A stretch of 64,000 nt of DNA, from the NCBI GenBank assembly GCA_016709545.1, contig JADJMO010000007.1:335494-399493 (forward strand). Direction: 5' to 3'. Origin of the DNA: Myxococcales bacterium. GTDB taxonomy: Bacteria > Myxococcota_A > Polyangia > Polyangiales > JADJMO01. The notes under the pieces were generated by a model, which was not told the DNA's origin, searched no databases, and saw nothing but the letters and a program-made list of their open reading frames with translations. Position 1 is the stretch's first letter. Every line of letters begins with the position of its first letter. Position numbers and translations under genes: made by a program. Below, piece after piece: positions 1-9,784 of this stretch.

Positions 1-38
1 GTTGGGCGGGGGCCTCTGCCGGGTCAACCCCGGCGCGT

Positions 39-1520
39 TCACCCGAGCCGCTCGAGCACCGCGATCACGTGCTCGGGGGATTTTTCCGCGATCTTGCGCA
101 GCAGATCGGCCGACAGGAGCGCGAGGGTCGAGCCAGCCTTGGCGACCACGGTCGTGGCGGGGGAGATGGCGTGCATCGCGTCGCGGACGCCCACGAACCG
201 GTCGACGCCGACGGTCGCGATGGGAGGCTTCTTGCCGGGCTTGCCGTCGTGCACCACGAGCTCGCCCTTGGTCACGAGGCACGCGACCTTGGGGGTCTCG
301 TCGGCCGCGATGATCACCGTGTCGGCGTCGACGTGCTCGATCTTCTGGATGCACCCGAGCAGCTCGTCGCGCACCAGCACCTCGAGCTGCGAGAGGGTCT
401 CGTGCATCGAGAAGAACGAGTCGATGCCGTGGAGCTGCTTGGTCGCCGCGATGCGGTGCCGCAGGTCTTCGTTCTCCTTCATGAACTTCTTGAGCGACGA
501 GGCCTCGATGGCCCACACCTCGCTCGGCCGCTCGGCGCGCAGCGTGGCGGTGCACCGCGGGTCGTCGTCGACGAGCACGCTCGACTCGCCGAGCAGCCAC
601 CCCGGGAAGCAGCAGCGCACGAGGCGCGAGGTCTTGCCGTCGCCGTTCTGCAGCCACACGCCGACCAGGCCGCTCTTGATGACGAACACCGTGCGCGAAG
701 GCTCGCCCTCGCGGACGAGCGCCTTGCCCTGCTCGAGCTTGTGCAGGACCTTGTGGTCGCCGAGCCAGTCCTCGTTGTCGCGGCCGACGCCGTAGAGCTG
801 CGGGCATTCGTAGATGGTGCCGATGGGGCGCATCCGCTCGCGGCTGTCGTCGAGGAGCCTTCGGATCGGCGACCCCTGGAAGCTCTCCGGGCCCATGATC
901 TCGACCGAGAGCGAGGAGAGCTTCTCGAGGGTCACGAGGTCGAAGCGATCGGCGAACTCGCGCGCGGCGGCCTCGAGGTGCTGCACCGCGAGCGCGGGGT
1001 TGCCGAGCTTGCGCTCGACGACGGCCATCCACACGAGCACCGCGCCGCGGCGGTCGGGGGCCTGCAGCAGGCGCGGCATGATGAGGCGCGCCTTCTCGAG
1101 CGACTCGTTGTCCCCCTTGCCGACCAGGAGCTGCGCGCGGGCGTAGAGCGCCTTGTCGTCGAGCGCCGCGGTCGAGGGCGGGGCCTCCTCCTCCTCGTCC
1201 GCGCCGAGGTCGCCGAGGAGGCCGCTCAGCTCGGAGTCGGGGCTCGCGAACGGATCGTCGCCGACGGCGGGCGTCTCGATGGGTCGACGCGCGGCCTCGA
1301 GGATCTTGTCGACGTCGAGCGGGTTCGCCATCGCCCCGTGCTCGTCGACCTCGAGGTCGACCACGAAGACGTCGCCCGTGGAGGCCGGGATCACCACCGA
1401 GATGAGCCAGATTCCGCCCGCCGCGCGGCGCACGAGCCTCGCGTCGCGCGCGACGACGAAGCCGCCCCACTCGGCGAACAGGTGGGTGCCGACCGCCGAC
1501 AACACTTCTTCGCGCGTCAC
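39..1520 (-). CDS. Cyclic-nucleotide-binding domain protein without DNA-binding domain
   Basis: This 493-residue protein probably senses a small ligand, or uses the fold as a protein-interaction module. Residues about 255-350 form a cNMP-binding jelly roll: EGEPSRTVFVIKSG is followed by the phosphate-binding-cassette-like GESSVLVDDDPRCTATLRA. Residues 375-490 look like a second, degenerate copy. Residues 1-85 hold an unassigned domain, followed by an acidic linker and an alpha-helical, TPR-like stretch (about 125-200). No helix-turn-helix follows the cNMP fold, so it is not a CRP-type transcription factor. The GTG start is supported by a TATCCT hexamer 7 nt upstream. It is last in a minus-strand series after recN, separated by about 100 bp. 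Family membership is fairly sure; the ligand and role are not known. Confidence 0.8.
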   Translation of the reverse strand: MTREEVLSAVGTHLFAEWGGFVVARDARLVRRAAGGIWLISVVIPASTGDVFVVDLEVDEHGAMANPLDVDKILEAARRPIETPAVGDDPFASPDSELSGLLGDLGADEEEEAPPSTAALDDKALYARAQLLVGKGDNESLEKARLIMPRLLQAPDRRGAVLVWMAVVERKLGNPALAVQHLEAAAREFADRFDLVTLEKLSSLSVEIMGPESFQGSPIRRLLDDSRERMRPIGTIYECPQLYGVGRDNEDWLGDHKVLHKLEQGKALVREGEPSRTVFVIKSGLVGVWLQNGDGKTSRLVRCCFPGWLLGESSVLVDDDPRCTATLRAERPSEVWAIEASSLKKFMKENEDLRHRIAATKQLHGIDSFFSMHETLSQLEVLVRDELLGCIQKIEHVDADTVIIAADETPKVACLVTKGELVVHDGKPGKKPPIATVGVDRFVGVRDAMHAISPATTVVAKAGSTLALLSADLLRKIAEKSPEHVIAVLERLG

Positions 1521-1527
1521 GCAGTCG

Positions 1528-1533
1528 AGGATA
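1528..1533 (-). promoter_or_regulatory. Probable -10 hexamer of a leaderless promoter (cNMP gene)
   Basis: TATCCT ends 7 nt before the GTG start. TTGTCC lies 18 nt upstream of it, giving a plausible -35. No Shine-Dalgarno sequence is visible, so transcription may begin at or next to the start codon. Confidence 0.5.
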
Positions 1534-1618
1534 GAGCCGGGACTGGTGAAAGGACAAACTCGCTACGCGAGCCGGCTGGGTTGGCTCTGTCGCTCCCGGA
1601 CCGGTCCTCCGCTCCGGG

Positions 1619-3394
1619 TCAGGCCTTCTTGGCCTTCTTCTTCTCGCCCTTCTGGGCGGGCCCGCTCGCGGCGCGGGCCACGGCCAGCATCTCCTCGGCG
1701 GCGCGCCGGGTCGTGTCGGTGAGCTTGGAGCCGCCCATCATGCGGGCGAGCTCCTCGACGCGCTCCTCGGTCTCGAGGCGACGCACCACGCTGACCGTGC
1801 GGCCCTTCTGCTCGCGCTTCTCGACGTGGAAGTGCACGTCGGCGAAGGCGGCGATCTGGGGCAGGTGGGTGATGCACAGCACCTGGTGGTGGCGCGCGAC
1901 CTCGGCGATCTTGCGGCCGATGGCCTCGGCCACCGCGCCGCCGACGCCCGCGTCGACCTCGTCGAACACGTAGAGGCCGGCGTGGGCGTCCTTGCTCGCG
2001 AGCACCCGCTTGACCGCGAGGAGCGCGCGCGAGAGCTCACCGCCCGAGGCGATGCGGCGCAGGGGGCGCGGGTCTTCCCCGGGGTTCGGCGCGATAAGGA
2101 GCTCGACGCGGTCGATGCCCGTGCGGCCGAGGCGCGCGCGGGAGGCGTCGGCGTCGACGACCAGTCCCTCGTCGCCGTCGGGCGCCGCGACCGTGGCGAC
2201 CTCGACGACGATGCGAGCCTTGCCCATCGACAGGCTCGCGAGCTCCTGGGCGATGGCCTCGCCGAGGGCGGCGGCCGCCGCGCGCCTCGCCTTCGAGAGC
2301 GCGCGCGCGAGGGTCGTGGCGGTCCCGAGCAGGGCGGCGCGCTCGCGTTCGTGCTGCGCCATCTTCGAGTCGCCGGCGTCGAGCGTGGCGAGCTCCGCGG
2401 CGAGCGAGTCGCGGAAAGCGAGCAGCTCGGTCGTGGTGGGGCCGTGCTTGCGCAAGAGGCGTGAGAGCTCGTAGAGGCGCTCCTCCACCTCGGACAGGCG
2501 GTTCGGATCCTGGTCGACCGACTCGGCGTAGCGGCCGAGCGCGTGCGCCACGTCGCGCAGCTCCGTGGCCGCGGACTCCACTTGCCGGACCAGCGGCGCG
2601 AGGCGCTCGTCGAGGGCGGCCGCGTGACCGAGCTCGGCGATCGTGCGGCCGAGGGTGTCGAGCACGCTGCCCTCGGTGCTCTCGAGGCGGGCCTCGGCGG
2701 CGCTGGTCACCTCGGCGAGCTTGGTCCCGTGGCGCAGGCGACCGCGCTCGGCCTCGAGCGCCGACTCCTCGCCGGCCTCCGGCGCGAGCTTCTCGATCTC
2801 GGCGAGCTGGAAGCGCAGGAAGTCCTCGCGCGCGCGGAGGGTGTCGAGCCGGCTCTGCTCCTCGCGCCGCGCGCGCTCGAGCGCGCTCAGCTGCTCGACG
2901 ACGGCGCCGAGGGCCTCGCGGTCGGCGTCCAGGCCCGCGTAGGCGTCGAGCAGGCCTGCGTGCGAGGCCGGGTCGCAGAGGGTCTGGCTCTCGTGCTGGG
3001 AGGCGATGTCGCAGAGGCCGCGCGTGAGCTCGGCGAGCAGCGCCACCGGCACGAGCCGTCCGTTGACGAAGGCCTTGGAGCGACCCGCGCTCGAGACGAC
3101 GCGCCGCACGAGCAGGCGGCCCTCGTCGCCCACCTCGGCGAGCCCGGCGTCCTCGAGGGCGCGGCGCAGCGCCGGCAGCGCGCCGACGTCGAACGAGGCC
3201 TCGACCTCGGCCGACTCGCAGCCGGTGCGCACGACCTCGGGGCGGGCGCGACCCCCGAGCACGAGCGCGAGCGCGTCGACGAGGATCGACTTGCCCGCGC
3301 CGGTCTCGCCGGAAAGGACGGAGAGCCCCTTGCCGAGCTCGATCGCGAGGCCGTCGATGAGGACGAAGTCGCGGACGCGGAGCTCCTCGAGCAA
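1619..3394 (-). CDS. recN: DNA repair protein RecN (SMC-like ATPase)
   Basis: RecN is a cytoplasmic SMC-like ATPase that tethers DNA at double-strand breaks during recombinational repair. The 591-residue product has Walker A GETGAGKS near residue 29, a long Glu/Arg/Ala-rich coiled-coil middle, the ABC signature SGGELSRALLAVKRVLA, Walker B YVFDEVDAGVGG and the H-loop HLPQIAAFADVHF, the full set for the family, at slightly above its usual 550-570 residues. I chose the TTG start because AAGGAG sits 6 nt upstream and the N-terminus LEELRVRDFVLIDG then matches family members. The frame is open much further upstream, but that part lies over the preceding gene. The stop codon of the preceding gene overlaps this Shine-Dalgarno sequence, so the two genes are likely translationally coupled. 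Confidence 0.95.
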   Translation of the reverse strand: MLEELRVRDFVLIDGLAIELGKGLSVLSGETGAGKSILVDALALVLGGRARPEVVRTGCESAEVEASFDVGALPALRRALEDAGLAEVGDEGRLLVRRVVSSAGRSKAFVNGRLVPVALLAELTRGLCDIASQHESQTLCDPASHAGLLDAYAGLDADREALGAVVEQLSALERARREEQSRLDTLRAREDFLRFQLAEIEKLAPEAGEESALEAERGRLRHGTKLAEVTSAAEARLESTEGSVLDTLGRTIAELGHAAALDERLAPLVRQVESAATELRDVAHALGRYAESVDQDPNRLSEVEERLYELSRLLRKHGPTTTELLAFRDSLAAELATLDAGDSKMAQHERERAALLGTATTLARALSKARRAAAAALGEAIAQELASLSMGKARIVVEVATVAAPDGDEGLVVDADASRARLGRTGIDRVELLIAPNPGEDPRPLRRIASGGELSRALLAVKRVLASKDAHAGLYVFDEVDAGVGGAVAEAIGRKIAEVARHHQVLCITHLPQIAAFADVHFHVEKREQKGRTVSVVRRLETEERVEELARMMGGSKLTDTTRRAAEEMLAVARAASGPAQKGEKKKAKKA

Positions 3395-3405
3395 GGGCGG
3401 CTCCT

Positions 3406-4536
3406 TCAGCGGCTCGCGGCCTCGCGGGCGCGCTGCTGGGCGACCGCGACGACCTTCACGAACAGCCCACGCAGGAACGGCGTCTCGCTCGGCCGGTCGC
3501 TGACCACGCCCGCGCGCTTGACCGCGTCGGCCACGAGCAGCGCGTCGATCGCCTTCTCGAGCGAGCCCGCGGCGTGCAGCGAGAGGGCGCCGTCGCGCAG
3601 GCGCGTGAAGTAGAGCCGCTTGCGGGCGTCGTCGAAATAGGCGTCGGTGGCCTCGTCGATCGCGGTGTTGACCGCGGTGTCGATCTCCTTCTGCTGGTCG
3701 TCGGTGGGGGGCGCCTCGGGGTTGATGCCCACGATGCCCTGCACCTTCTCGTTGATCGACTCGAGCAGCGCCACGGCGACGGGGTCGTCGGGCAGCCAGG
3801 AGGCGAACTCGGGCTCGTCGTGCAGGCGGAGCGACCCGCCGAGGCGGGCCTTCGCCGCGTCGTCCGCGGGCAGCGACAGGCCGAGGGCGTCGATCGGGTG
3901 GGCCTCGCTCTTCTGGTCCGGCCCGACGAGCAGATCGCTCGCGGCGTCGAGGCCCATCGGGAGGACCTGCTTGCCGGCGACCGACTGCGCGCGGGCGTCG
4001 GCGATGCGCGCGCGAGCCCAGGCCACGGGGACCTCCATCGGCGCGCGGCCGGCGCGGGCGAGCCACGCGTGCCAGATCTGACGGAGGTTGCCGGCCGTCG
4101 GCGTGCCGCGCTCGAGCTTCACGATGCCGACGCGGTCCATGGTGGTGACCTCGACCACGTCGGTCGAGCCGGTGCTGTTGATCTTGGCGATCCACCAGAT
4201 CTGCGCGCCGCGCCCGTCGGGGAACAGCGCGCGGGCCTCGACCGACGCCTTGGGCGCGCCGATGGCCTGCGTCACGTGACCGACCTCGGGGATCGCGATG
4301 CCGCGCGACTTGAGGATGCCGAGTCCACGCCGCGCGGCCTTGCGCAGGGCGGCGGGGGCCTCGTCGACGCGCGCGACGGCGGCGACCGCCCCCGCGTTCT
4401 TGGCGTCGATCCAGGCCGTCACGAGCGCCTCCTGGTCGGCGGCGGAGAGCGCCGCGGCGAGCGACAGCGCGTTCTCGGCCGGTGCGGCGACGAGCGAGGC
4501 ATCGAGGGTGGTGACGGCGGCGGATTTCTTGGACAT
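3406..4536 (-). CDS. Hypothetical protein between ridA and recN
   Basis: I do not recognise this 376-residue protein. It is soluble in appearance, Ala-rich at the N-terminus (about residues 1-75), has no signal peptide or membrane segment, and contains a more ordered middle with DGRGAQIWWIAKINSTG near residue 110 and a helical C-terminus with IDEATDAYFDDARKRLYF. The start lies 12 bp after the ridA stop, and its own stop overlaps the recN Shine-Dalgarno sequence, so it sits in the middle of a likely ridA-X-recN transcription unit. The composition of the third codon position matches the neighbours, arguing for a real coding gene. The function is unknown; the link to recN may be only transcriptional. 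Confidence 0.75.
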   Translation of the reverse strand: MSKKSAAVTTLDASLVAAPAENALSLAAALSAADQEALVTAWIDAKNAGAVAAVARVDEAPAALRKAARRGLGILKSRGIAIPEVGHVTQAIGAPKASVEARALFPDGRGAQIWWIAKINSTGSTDVVEVTTMDRVGIVKLERGTPTAGNLRQIWHAWLARAGRAPMEVPVAWARARIADARAQSVAGKQVLPMGLDAASDLLVGPDQKSEAHPIDALGLSLPADDAAKARLGGSLRLHDEPEFASWLPDDPVAVALLESINEKVQGIVGINPEAPPTDDQQKEIDTAVNTAIDEATDAYFDDARKRLYFTRLRDGALSLHAAGSLEKAIDALLVADAVKRAGVVSDRPSETPFLRGLFVKVVAVAQQRAREAASR

Positions 4537-4548
4537 GGGCTCCTCGGA

Positions 4549-4932
4549 TCAGGCGAGCGCGACGAGGTCGATCTCGACCTTCGCGCCACGGGGCAGGGCG
4601 ACGACCTGCACGGTCGCGCGAGCGGGCGGCGCGCTCGGGAAGCGCTCGCCGTAGATGGCGTTGACCTTGGCGAAGTCGCCGAGGTCGATGAGGTAGATGG
4701 TGGCGCGGACGACGTTCTCGAAGGAGGTGCCGGCGGCGGCGAGCACCGCGGCGAGGTTCTCCATCACCCGCCGCGTCTGCACCTCGATGTCGCCCTCGAC
4801 GAGCTGACCCGTCGCGGGATCGAGCGGGATCTGGCCGCTCAGGAACACGAGGCCGCCGGCCTTCACCGCCTGGCTGTAGGGGCCGATCGCGGCGGGCGCC
4901 GCGGGGGTCGAGACGATCTCCTTGGACGCCAT
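4549..4932 (-). CDS. ridA: RidA family enamine/imine deaminase
   Basis: RidA proteins hydrolyse reactive 2-aminoacrylate and related enamine/imine intermediates formed by PLP enzymes, protecting the cell from damage. The 127-residue product has the usual family length. It shows AIGPYSQAV and FLSGQIPLDPATGQ near the N-terminus, the helix TRRVMENLAAVLAAAG, and the C-terminal RATVQVVALPRGAKVEID, in which the Arg is the conserved carboxylate-binding residue. The frame is open far upstream on this strand, but homology begins only at MASKEIVSTPAAP. It is the first gene of the ridA-unknown-recN series and is divergent from the discoidin-like lipoprotein, with about 60 bp between the starts. Confidence 0.95.
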   Translation of the reverse strand: MASKEIVSTPAAPAAIGPYSQAVKAGGLVFLSGQIPLDPATGQLVEGDIEVQTRRVMENLAAVLAAAGTSFENVVRATIYLIDLGDFAKVNAIYGERFPSAPPARATVQVVALPRGAKVEIDLVALA

Positions 4933-4990
4933 GGTGGCAGCGGCGCTAGCAAGGCGTGTCGCGAGCGTCGAGGTCGGATATGAATCCGGC

Positions 4991-6303
4991 ATGGACCGAC
5001 CGATCCTCGCGCTGGCTGCCGCTGTGGTGCTGGGTTGTCGGAACGAGGCGCCCCCGGGCCCGAAAGCGGCCGCTTCCGCCAGCGTCTCGACGGTCGCGAG
5101 CGCGCCCGCGCCGAGCGCTTCGGCCGCGCCGTCGGCCAGCGCCCCGCGCCCGTCAAACCCACGACCCGCTTCCTCGCCCGGCTGCTCCCGGACGAGTCCT
5201 CCGCGTCGACCGAGTTTCACGACGCCAAGAACGGCGAGCACCACCCGGCCAGGCACGCCTTCGATGGCACGCGCGCAACCTCCTGGAATCAGGACGGAAA
5301 GCCGGCGGTGAAGGTCGAGAAGGGCGAGTGGCTCGAGGCCAGGTTCAAGAAGAAGCAGTCCCTCCACGTCCTCCGGATCGACACCGGTTTCAACGATTGG
5401 TCGGCCAAGTTCGGCGATCTGTTCCTGCGCAACTCGCACGTGAAGAAGCTCACGGTGACGATCGATGGAGGTGCCCCGATCGTGCGCGAGGTGAAGCCCG
5501 ACGAGCGGGTGGTCACGGTGCGACTCGAGCGGCCGCTCGAGGCCAAGACCGTGCGCGTGACGTTCGACGACCTCTACGCGGGCGACCGCTGGCCGGAGCT
5601 CGGGATCACCGAGATCGGCTTCTTCGGCGACCCGCCCAAGGTGGTGGACGAGGCGGCGACGTCCAAGACCATCGCGGGCATCGACGCCAACTACGAGGCC
5701 GACAGCGCGGGCCGGGCGGCCGGGCTCGCGATGGACCTCGGCATGCCCATCCCCGCCGAGCTCGTCGAGAACCAGCGCGCGCGGATCACCGACACGTGGG
5801 CCGACCTCGACGGCCTCGGGCGCGACTACCGCGTGGTCTCGCTCACGTTCCGGACCCGACCGAGCGGCGGCACCCGGCGGCAGATCCTCATGACGGCGAT
5901 CCTCGGGCGCGTCGCGCCGGGCAAGCTCGCCTTGCTGGCGTCCGATCTCATCGTCGCGCGCCCCGACGAGTTCGGCTTCGACAACCAGACCAGGCTCGAG
6001 ATCGCGCCCCACCTGCACGCCGAGGACCGCGACGATCTCGCGCTGCGCTGGGCCCACGCCTCGCTCGATCCGAGCGGCCAGCGCGTGAAGCAGACGGGGC
6101 TCCGCGTGTGGAGCTGCATGCACGGCTTCCCCGAGCCGGTGTTCGAGCAGATCTTCGACCGCGCCGAGAAGACCAAGAACCAGAGCGATTTCGAGCCGGT
6201 CGAGCTCGACGCCGACCACGGCAAGGTGGGGATCCGGATCGCTGGTGCCGTCAAGGGCAGCTTCGCCTGGCACGCGCCCTCGGGCATCTTCGTCCCGGAG
6301 TGA
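4991..6303 (+). CDS. Discoidin-like (NADase-type glycan-binding) lipoprotein, one apparent 1-nt deletion
   Basis: This looks like an exported lipoprotein that binds a carbohydrate or surface ligand. Residues 1-17 are a lipoprotein signal (MDRPILALAAAVVLGC) followed by an Ala/Ser/Pro linker. The body has the F5/8 type C-like fold with HPARHAFDGTRATSWNQDG and IDTGFNDWSAKFGDLF, as in NADase-type glycan-binding domains. A C-terminal half of about 200 residues is unassigned. The signal and the body lie in different frames: the reading must step back one base around the CCC at 5149-5151. Restoring one C gives a continuous frame of 437 residues that passes through V-K-P-T-T-R-F. I treat this as a probable sequence error. 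An ATG at 5035 would give an Arg-rich N-terminus that looks like a shadow frame. Confidence 0.7.
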
Positions 6304-6357
6304 GCCGCCATTAACCCGGGCGTTCGAGCGGCCGTAAGGTCGTCCCGGAGGTCCTTC

Positions 6358-9045
6358 ATGCTTCGACTGCGCCCGACCGCGCTCGCCTTGCTCGTCAGTG
6401 TTTCCGCGTGCGGCCTCGGTGCGTGCGGGGGCGGGAGCGGGAGCACCGACGAGCCGGGACTCGACGCCGGGGACGATGCGGCGCTCGATGGCGGCGACGA
6501 CAGCCTCGCGGACACGGGCAGCGATTCGGGCGCGGTCGACACGGGGACCACCGAGGACGCGAGCGAGGTCGGCGACGACACCGCCGCCGACACGGGGGGC
6601 GACTTTGGAGGTGGCGAGACCGCCGACGAGGGTGGTGCCGACACGGCGAGCACCGACACGGGGACCAGCGACACGGCTACCGGCGACGCGGGCGCGGCCG
6701 ACACCAGCGCGGAGACCGGCGCGACCGATTCGGGCGCGGTGGACACAGGGACCGACACCGGACCCGATCCGTGCGGCGCCCTCGCGTGCACCCTCGACAG
6801 CGACGGGGACGGGATCCCCGACTCCGTCGAGGGGCGGTGCGCGGCGACGCCGACCGACACCGACGGCGACGGCACGCCGGACTACCTCGACACGGACAGC
6901 GACGGTGACGGCATCCCCGACAAGGTCGAGTGGGCCGCGGGTGGGTGCGACCCCACGGCGGCGCTGAACGACGCCGACGGCGACGGCGTCCCCAACTTCC
7001 GCGACCTCGACTCCGACGGCAACGGCCTCCCCGACAAGGACGAGGCCTGCCCGCCGGTCGGCATGCCGGGCCGCCCCGTCGGGTGCGGCTTCGCCACGCC
7101 CTCCGACTTCGACGGCGACGGGGTGCCCGACTTCCTCGACCCCGACAACGACCACGACTCGGCCTCCACCGACAAGACCGTGGGCCTCGACGACAAGTTC
7201 GAGCTGACCAACGCGGCGGGCACCTACGTGGGCCTCGTCGACACCGACGGCGACGGCGTCCCCGATCTGTGGGACCGCGACGCCGACGGCGACGGGATCT
7301 TCGACCTCGAGGACGGCCTCGGCGACCCGGACAAGGACGGCAAGCGCAACTTCCAGGACGTCGACAGCGACGGCGACGGCGTGGGCGACAAGTGCGAGGG
7401 CACGGTCGACACGGACGGCGACGGCAAGGCGGACTACCTCGACATCGACAGCGACGGCGACCTGTTGCTCGACAAGGACGAGGACAAGGACTTCGACTGC
7501 GTGGTCGACACGAACGAGACGAGCCGCATCAAGAAGGACACCGACGGTGACGGCATCGACGATCTGATCGAGACCACGCTGATCGGCGTGGCGGGCGCGA
7601 AGGACCCGGCGCTCACGCCGGCCAAGGCGGGCAAGTTCTACTTCGTCGTGCCCTACTCGTTCGACGGCTCGGCCAAGCCCACGCCGACCAGCTCGCCGCT
7701 CGCGCTCTCGACGGCGCTCAACAAGGGCGACGTCGGCTTCGTGATCGACCGCTCGGGCTCGATGGCCGGCGAGATCGCCAATCTCCGGACGAGCCTCTCG
7801 ACCACCATCATCCCAGCCCTCAAGACGCGAATCCCGGACCTCGCCGTCGGGGTCTCGGCGTTCGTCGAGTATCCCGTCAGTCCACACACCAGCTCGGGCG
7901 ACTTCTCGGTGGTGCGGCCGTACTACTACATCAACGGCACCAACGGCTTCGTCACGACGATCACCGCGAACTCCCAGGCCGCGGTGAACTCGCTCACCAC
8001 GCAGGGCAACCTCGACTGGCCCGAGTCCGACGTGCCCGCGATGTACAAGGCGCTGACCGGCGCCGCGCTGACGTGGCCGGGCACCGTCGGCACCGCCGAC
8101 CCCACGCCGAACGCGCGCACGGCCGACGTCCCGCCCACGGGGACGTTCGGCGCGCTGCACTTCCGCAAGGACGCGCTCACCGTGCTCGTGAACATCACGG
8201 ACGCGCCGATGCACAACGGCAAGCGCGCCCTCAACAAGGCCCCCACGGGCGTGAGCGGCGACTACGACACCGCGCTCCGCCACTCGTACGCGAGCACCGT
8301 CGCGGGCGCGCCCGACGTCGACCAGGTGATCACCGAGCTCAACAAGATCGGTGGCAAGTTCATCGGCGTCGGCTCCGACGACGGCGGGCGCCCGCTCGCC
8401 GACGACACCTACCCCTACGCCCACCAGGCCTACATCGCCGACAAGACCGGCTCGTACGTCCCGCCGACCGCGTTCACCGGCGGCACCACCCAGTGCAAGA
8501 CCGGCCTCTCCGGCGCCAACGTGACGCCCGACGGCCTCACCGTGGGCGGCGTGAAGAACTGCCGCCTCGTCTTCAGCATCGCGGCCGACGGCACGGGCCT
8601 CAGCACCTCGATCGTCGACGGCGTGATCGCCATGCTCAACACCATCAAGTTCGACGTCTACGTCGAGGCCTACAACGACGCGGCCGAGACGACCGACGTG
8701 GTGACGAACTTCATGGAGAAGGTCGACCCCCAGCCCACGGGCGGCACCGACCCGGTGAGCGGCGCCACCTGCGAGGTGTTCTCCGCGACGGTGCTGGCCG
8801 ACAAGCGCAAGACGCCCAAGGCGGTGCTCGGCGCCGGCGACATCAAGGAGACGATCACCGGCCTCAACCCCGGCAAGTTCTACTGCTACAGCGTGGTCCC
8901 CAAGGCCAACACGGTGATCGCGGCCACGAGCGGCGTGCAGACGTTCAAGGCGTGGCTGCGCGTGTGGGCCGAGAAGCCGGGCAGCTCGCTGATCCTGGGC
9001 TCCGACCGCGAGGTGCTGTTCATCGTGCCCCCGCTCGTGAACTGA
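6358..9045 (+). CDS. Surface lipoprotein with thrombospondin type 3 repeats and VWA domain
   Basis: This is an 895-residue, probably cell-surface, calcium-binding adhesin-like protein. The signal peptide ends in a lipobox (VSAC or LGAC, Cys18 or Cys23). Residues about 25-140 are a low-complexity Asp/Gly/Thr linker. Residues 140-400 hold at least eight copies of the DSDGDGIPD/DTDGDGxPD type, which bind calcium in thrombospondin type 3 repeats. A von Willebrand A domain starts near residue 455, with the MIDAS motif DRSGSM. The C-terminal 120 residues have a fibronectin-like character. GGAGG stands 6 nt before the ATG. It is a stand-alone gene, convergent with the RayT gene with only 15 bp between stops. 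The domain calls are firm; adhesion is inferred. Confidence 0.9.
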   Translation: MLRLRPTALALLVSVSACGLGACGGGSGSTDEPGLDAGDDAALDGGDDSLADTGSDSGAVDTGTTEDASEVGDDTAADTGGDFGGGETADEGGADTASTDTGTSDTATGDAGAADTSAETGATDSGAVDTGTDTGPDPCGALACTLDSDGDGIPDSVEGRCAATPTDTDGDGTPDYLDTDSDGDGIPDKVEWAAGGCDPTAALNDADGDGVPNFRDLDSDGNGLPDKDEACPPVGMPGRPVGCGFATPSDFDGDGVPDFLDPDNDHDSASTDKTVGLDDKFELTNAAGTYVGLVDTDGDGVPDLWDRDADGDGIFDLEDGLGDPDKDGKRNFQDVDSDGDGVGDKCEGTVDTDGDGKADYLDIDSDGDLLLDKDEDKDFDCVVDTNETSRIKKDTDGDGIDDLIETTLIGVAGAKDPALTPAKAGKFYFVVPYSFDGSAKPTPTSSPLALSTALNKGDVGFVIDRSGSMAGEIANLRTSLSTTIIPALKTRIPDLAVGVSAFVEYPVSPHTSSGDFSVVRPYYYINGTNGFVTTITANSQAAVNSLTTQGNLDWPESDVPAMYKALTGAALTWPGTVGTADPTPNARTADVPPTGTFGALHFRKDALTVLVNITDAPMHNGKRALNKAPTGVSGDYDTALRHSYASTVAGAPDVDQVITELNKIGGKFIGVGSDDGGRPLADDTYPYAHQAYIADKTGSYVPPTAFTGGTTQCKTGLSGANVTPDGLTVGGVKNCRLVFSIAADGTGLSTSIVDGVIAMLNTIKFDVYVEAYNDAAETTDVVTNFMEKVDPQPTGGTDPVSGATCEVFSATVLADKRKTPKAVLGAGDIKETITGLNPGKFYCYSVVPKANTVIAATSGVQTFKAWLRVWAEKPGSSLILGSDREVLFIVPPLVN

Positions 9046-9060
9046 CCGCTCGCGCCGCAG

Positions 9061-9720
9061 TCACGCCGGGTGCTCGTCGGGTGACAGCAGGCCGTGTCGC
9101 CGCCACCCGACGCGCGCGAGCCACGTGTGGGCCGCGGCGACCGGCGCGTCCTCGAGGTCGGCGGCCGGCCGACCCCGGAAGCCATCGCACCACGGCGCGG
9201 ACGAGCACGGATCGAGCCGCGTGGGGACGCGGACCTGGTGTTTCTTGAAGTTGAAGAGCACGTAGGCGAGCGCGAAGCGGACCTCGCGCGGGGTGCGGAG
9301 CGCGCGGGTGTGGTAGCGATCGTCGAGTACGCGGCCTCTGCGGCCACAGGCGCGGTTGACCGCGCGCGCGAGGCGGATGCCGAGCGAGCGCGCCCCCGCC
9401 CGAAGGGCGCTGGAATCGTGCGCCTCCACCAGCAGGTGCACGTGGTTGTCCTGCACCGAGAAGTGCACCACGCGGAACGCAGCGCTCTGCGCTGCGCGCA
9501 AGGCAGCCACCACCGCCGGGAACACCTCCATCGAGCGCAGCGAGGGCAGTCCCGACATACACCGGAGGGTGAGGTGCACCGGGGCCCAGCCGACGTGCGT
9601 CGGTCGGGGGCGGTGGGGGACGAGCGGCCGCGGCGCCATGCGCCGACGGCCGGCGCCCGTGCGACGCCCACCCCACCCGCGGGTGCGGGGGAGCTCGAGC
9701 TGGCGGGGTGCAGCCTTCAC
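9061..9720 (-). CDS. REP-associated tyrosine transposase (Y1/IS200-like, RayT)
   Basis: RayT proteins are single-copy HUH-type single-strand nucleases related to IS200/IS605 transposases, thought to mobilise or process short REP palindromes. The 219-residue product begins with the Arg-rich RQLELPRTRGWGGRRTGAGR segment typical of this group, then HLTLRCMSGLPSLRS, the HUH metal-binding motif NHVHLLVEA, and RFALAYVLFNFKKHQ, whose Tyr is the candidate nucleophile. The GTG start is where homology begins; TACGCT 7 nt upstream and TTGACT further up make a good promoter. Three short repeats lie just upstream and could be its substrate. The C-terminus is slightly longer than the catalytic core needs. 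Family call is strong; activity is unproven. Confidence 0.88.
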   Translation of the reverse strand: MKAAPRQLELPRTRGWGGRRTGAGRRRMAPRPLVPHRPRPTHVGWAPVHLTLRCMSGLPSLRSMEVFPAVVAALRAAQSAAFRVVHFSVQDNHVHLLVEAHDSSALRAGARSLGIRLARAVNRACGRRGRVLDDRYHTRALRTPREVRFALAYVLFNFKKHQVRVPTRLDPCSSAPWCDGFRGRPAADLEDAPVAAAHTWLARVGWRRHGLLSPDEHPA

Positions 9721-9727
9721 TTGATTG

Positions 9728-9733
9728 AGCGTA
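9728..9733 (-). promoter_or_regulatory. Probable leaderless promoter -10 of the RayT gene
   Basis: TACGCT ends 7 nt before the GTG start, and TTGACT (5 of 6 consensus bases) stands 16 nt upstream of it. This is the best -35/-10 pair among the leaderless-type promoters in the window. Confidence 0.55.
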
Positions 9734-9784
9734 TAAAGTGCCGCGGGAAAGTCAAGGCCCCACGAGAGGTCGGGTCCGGTGTAC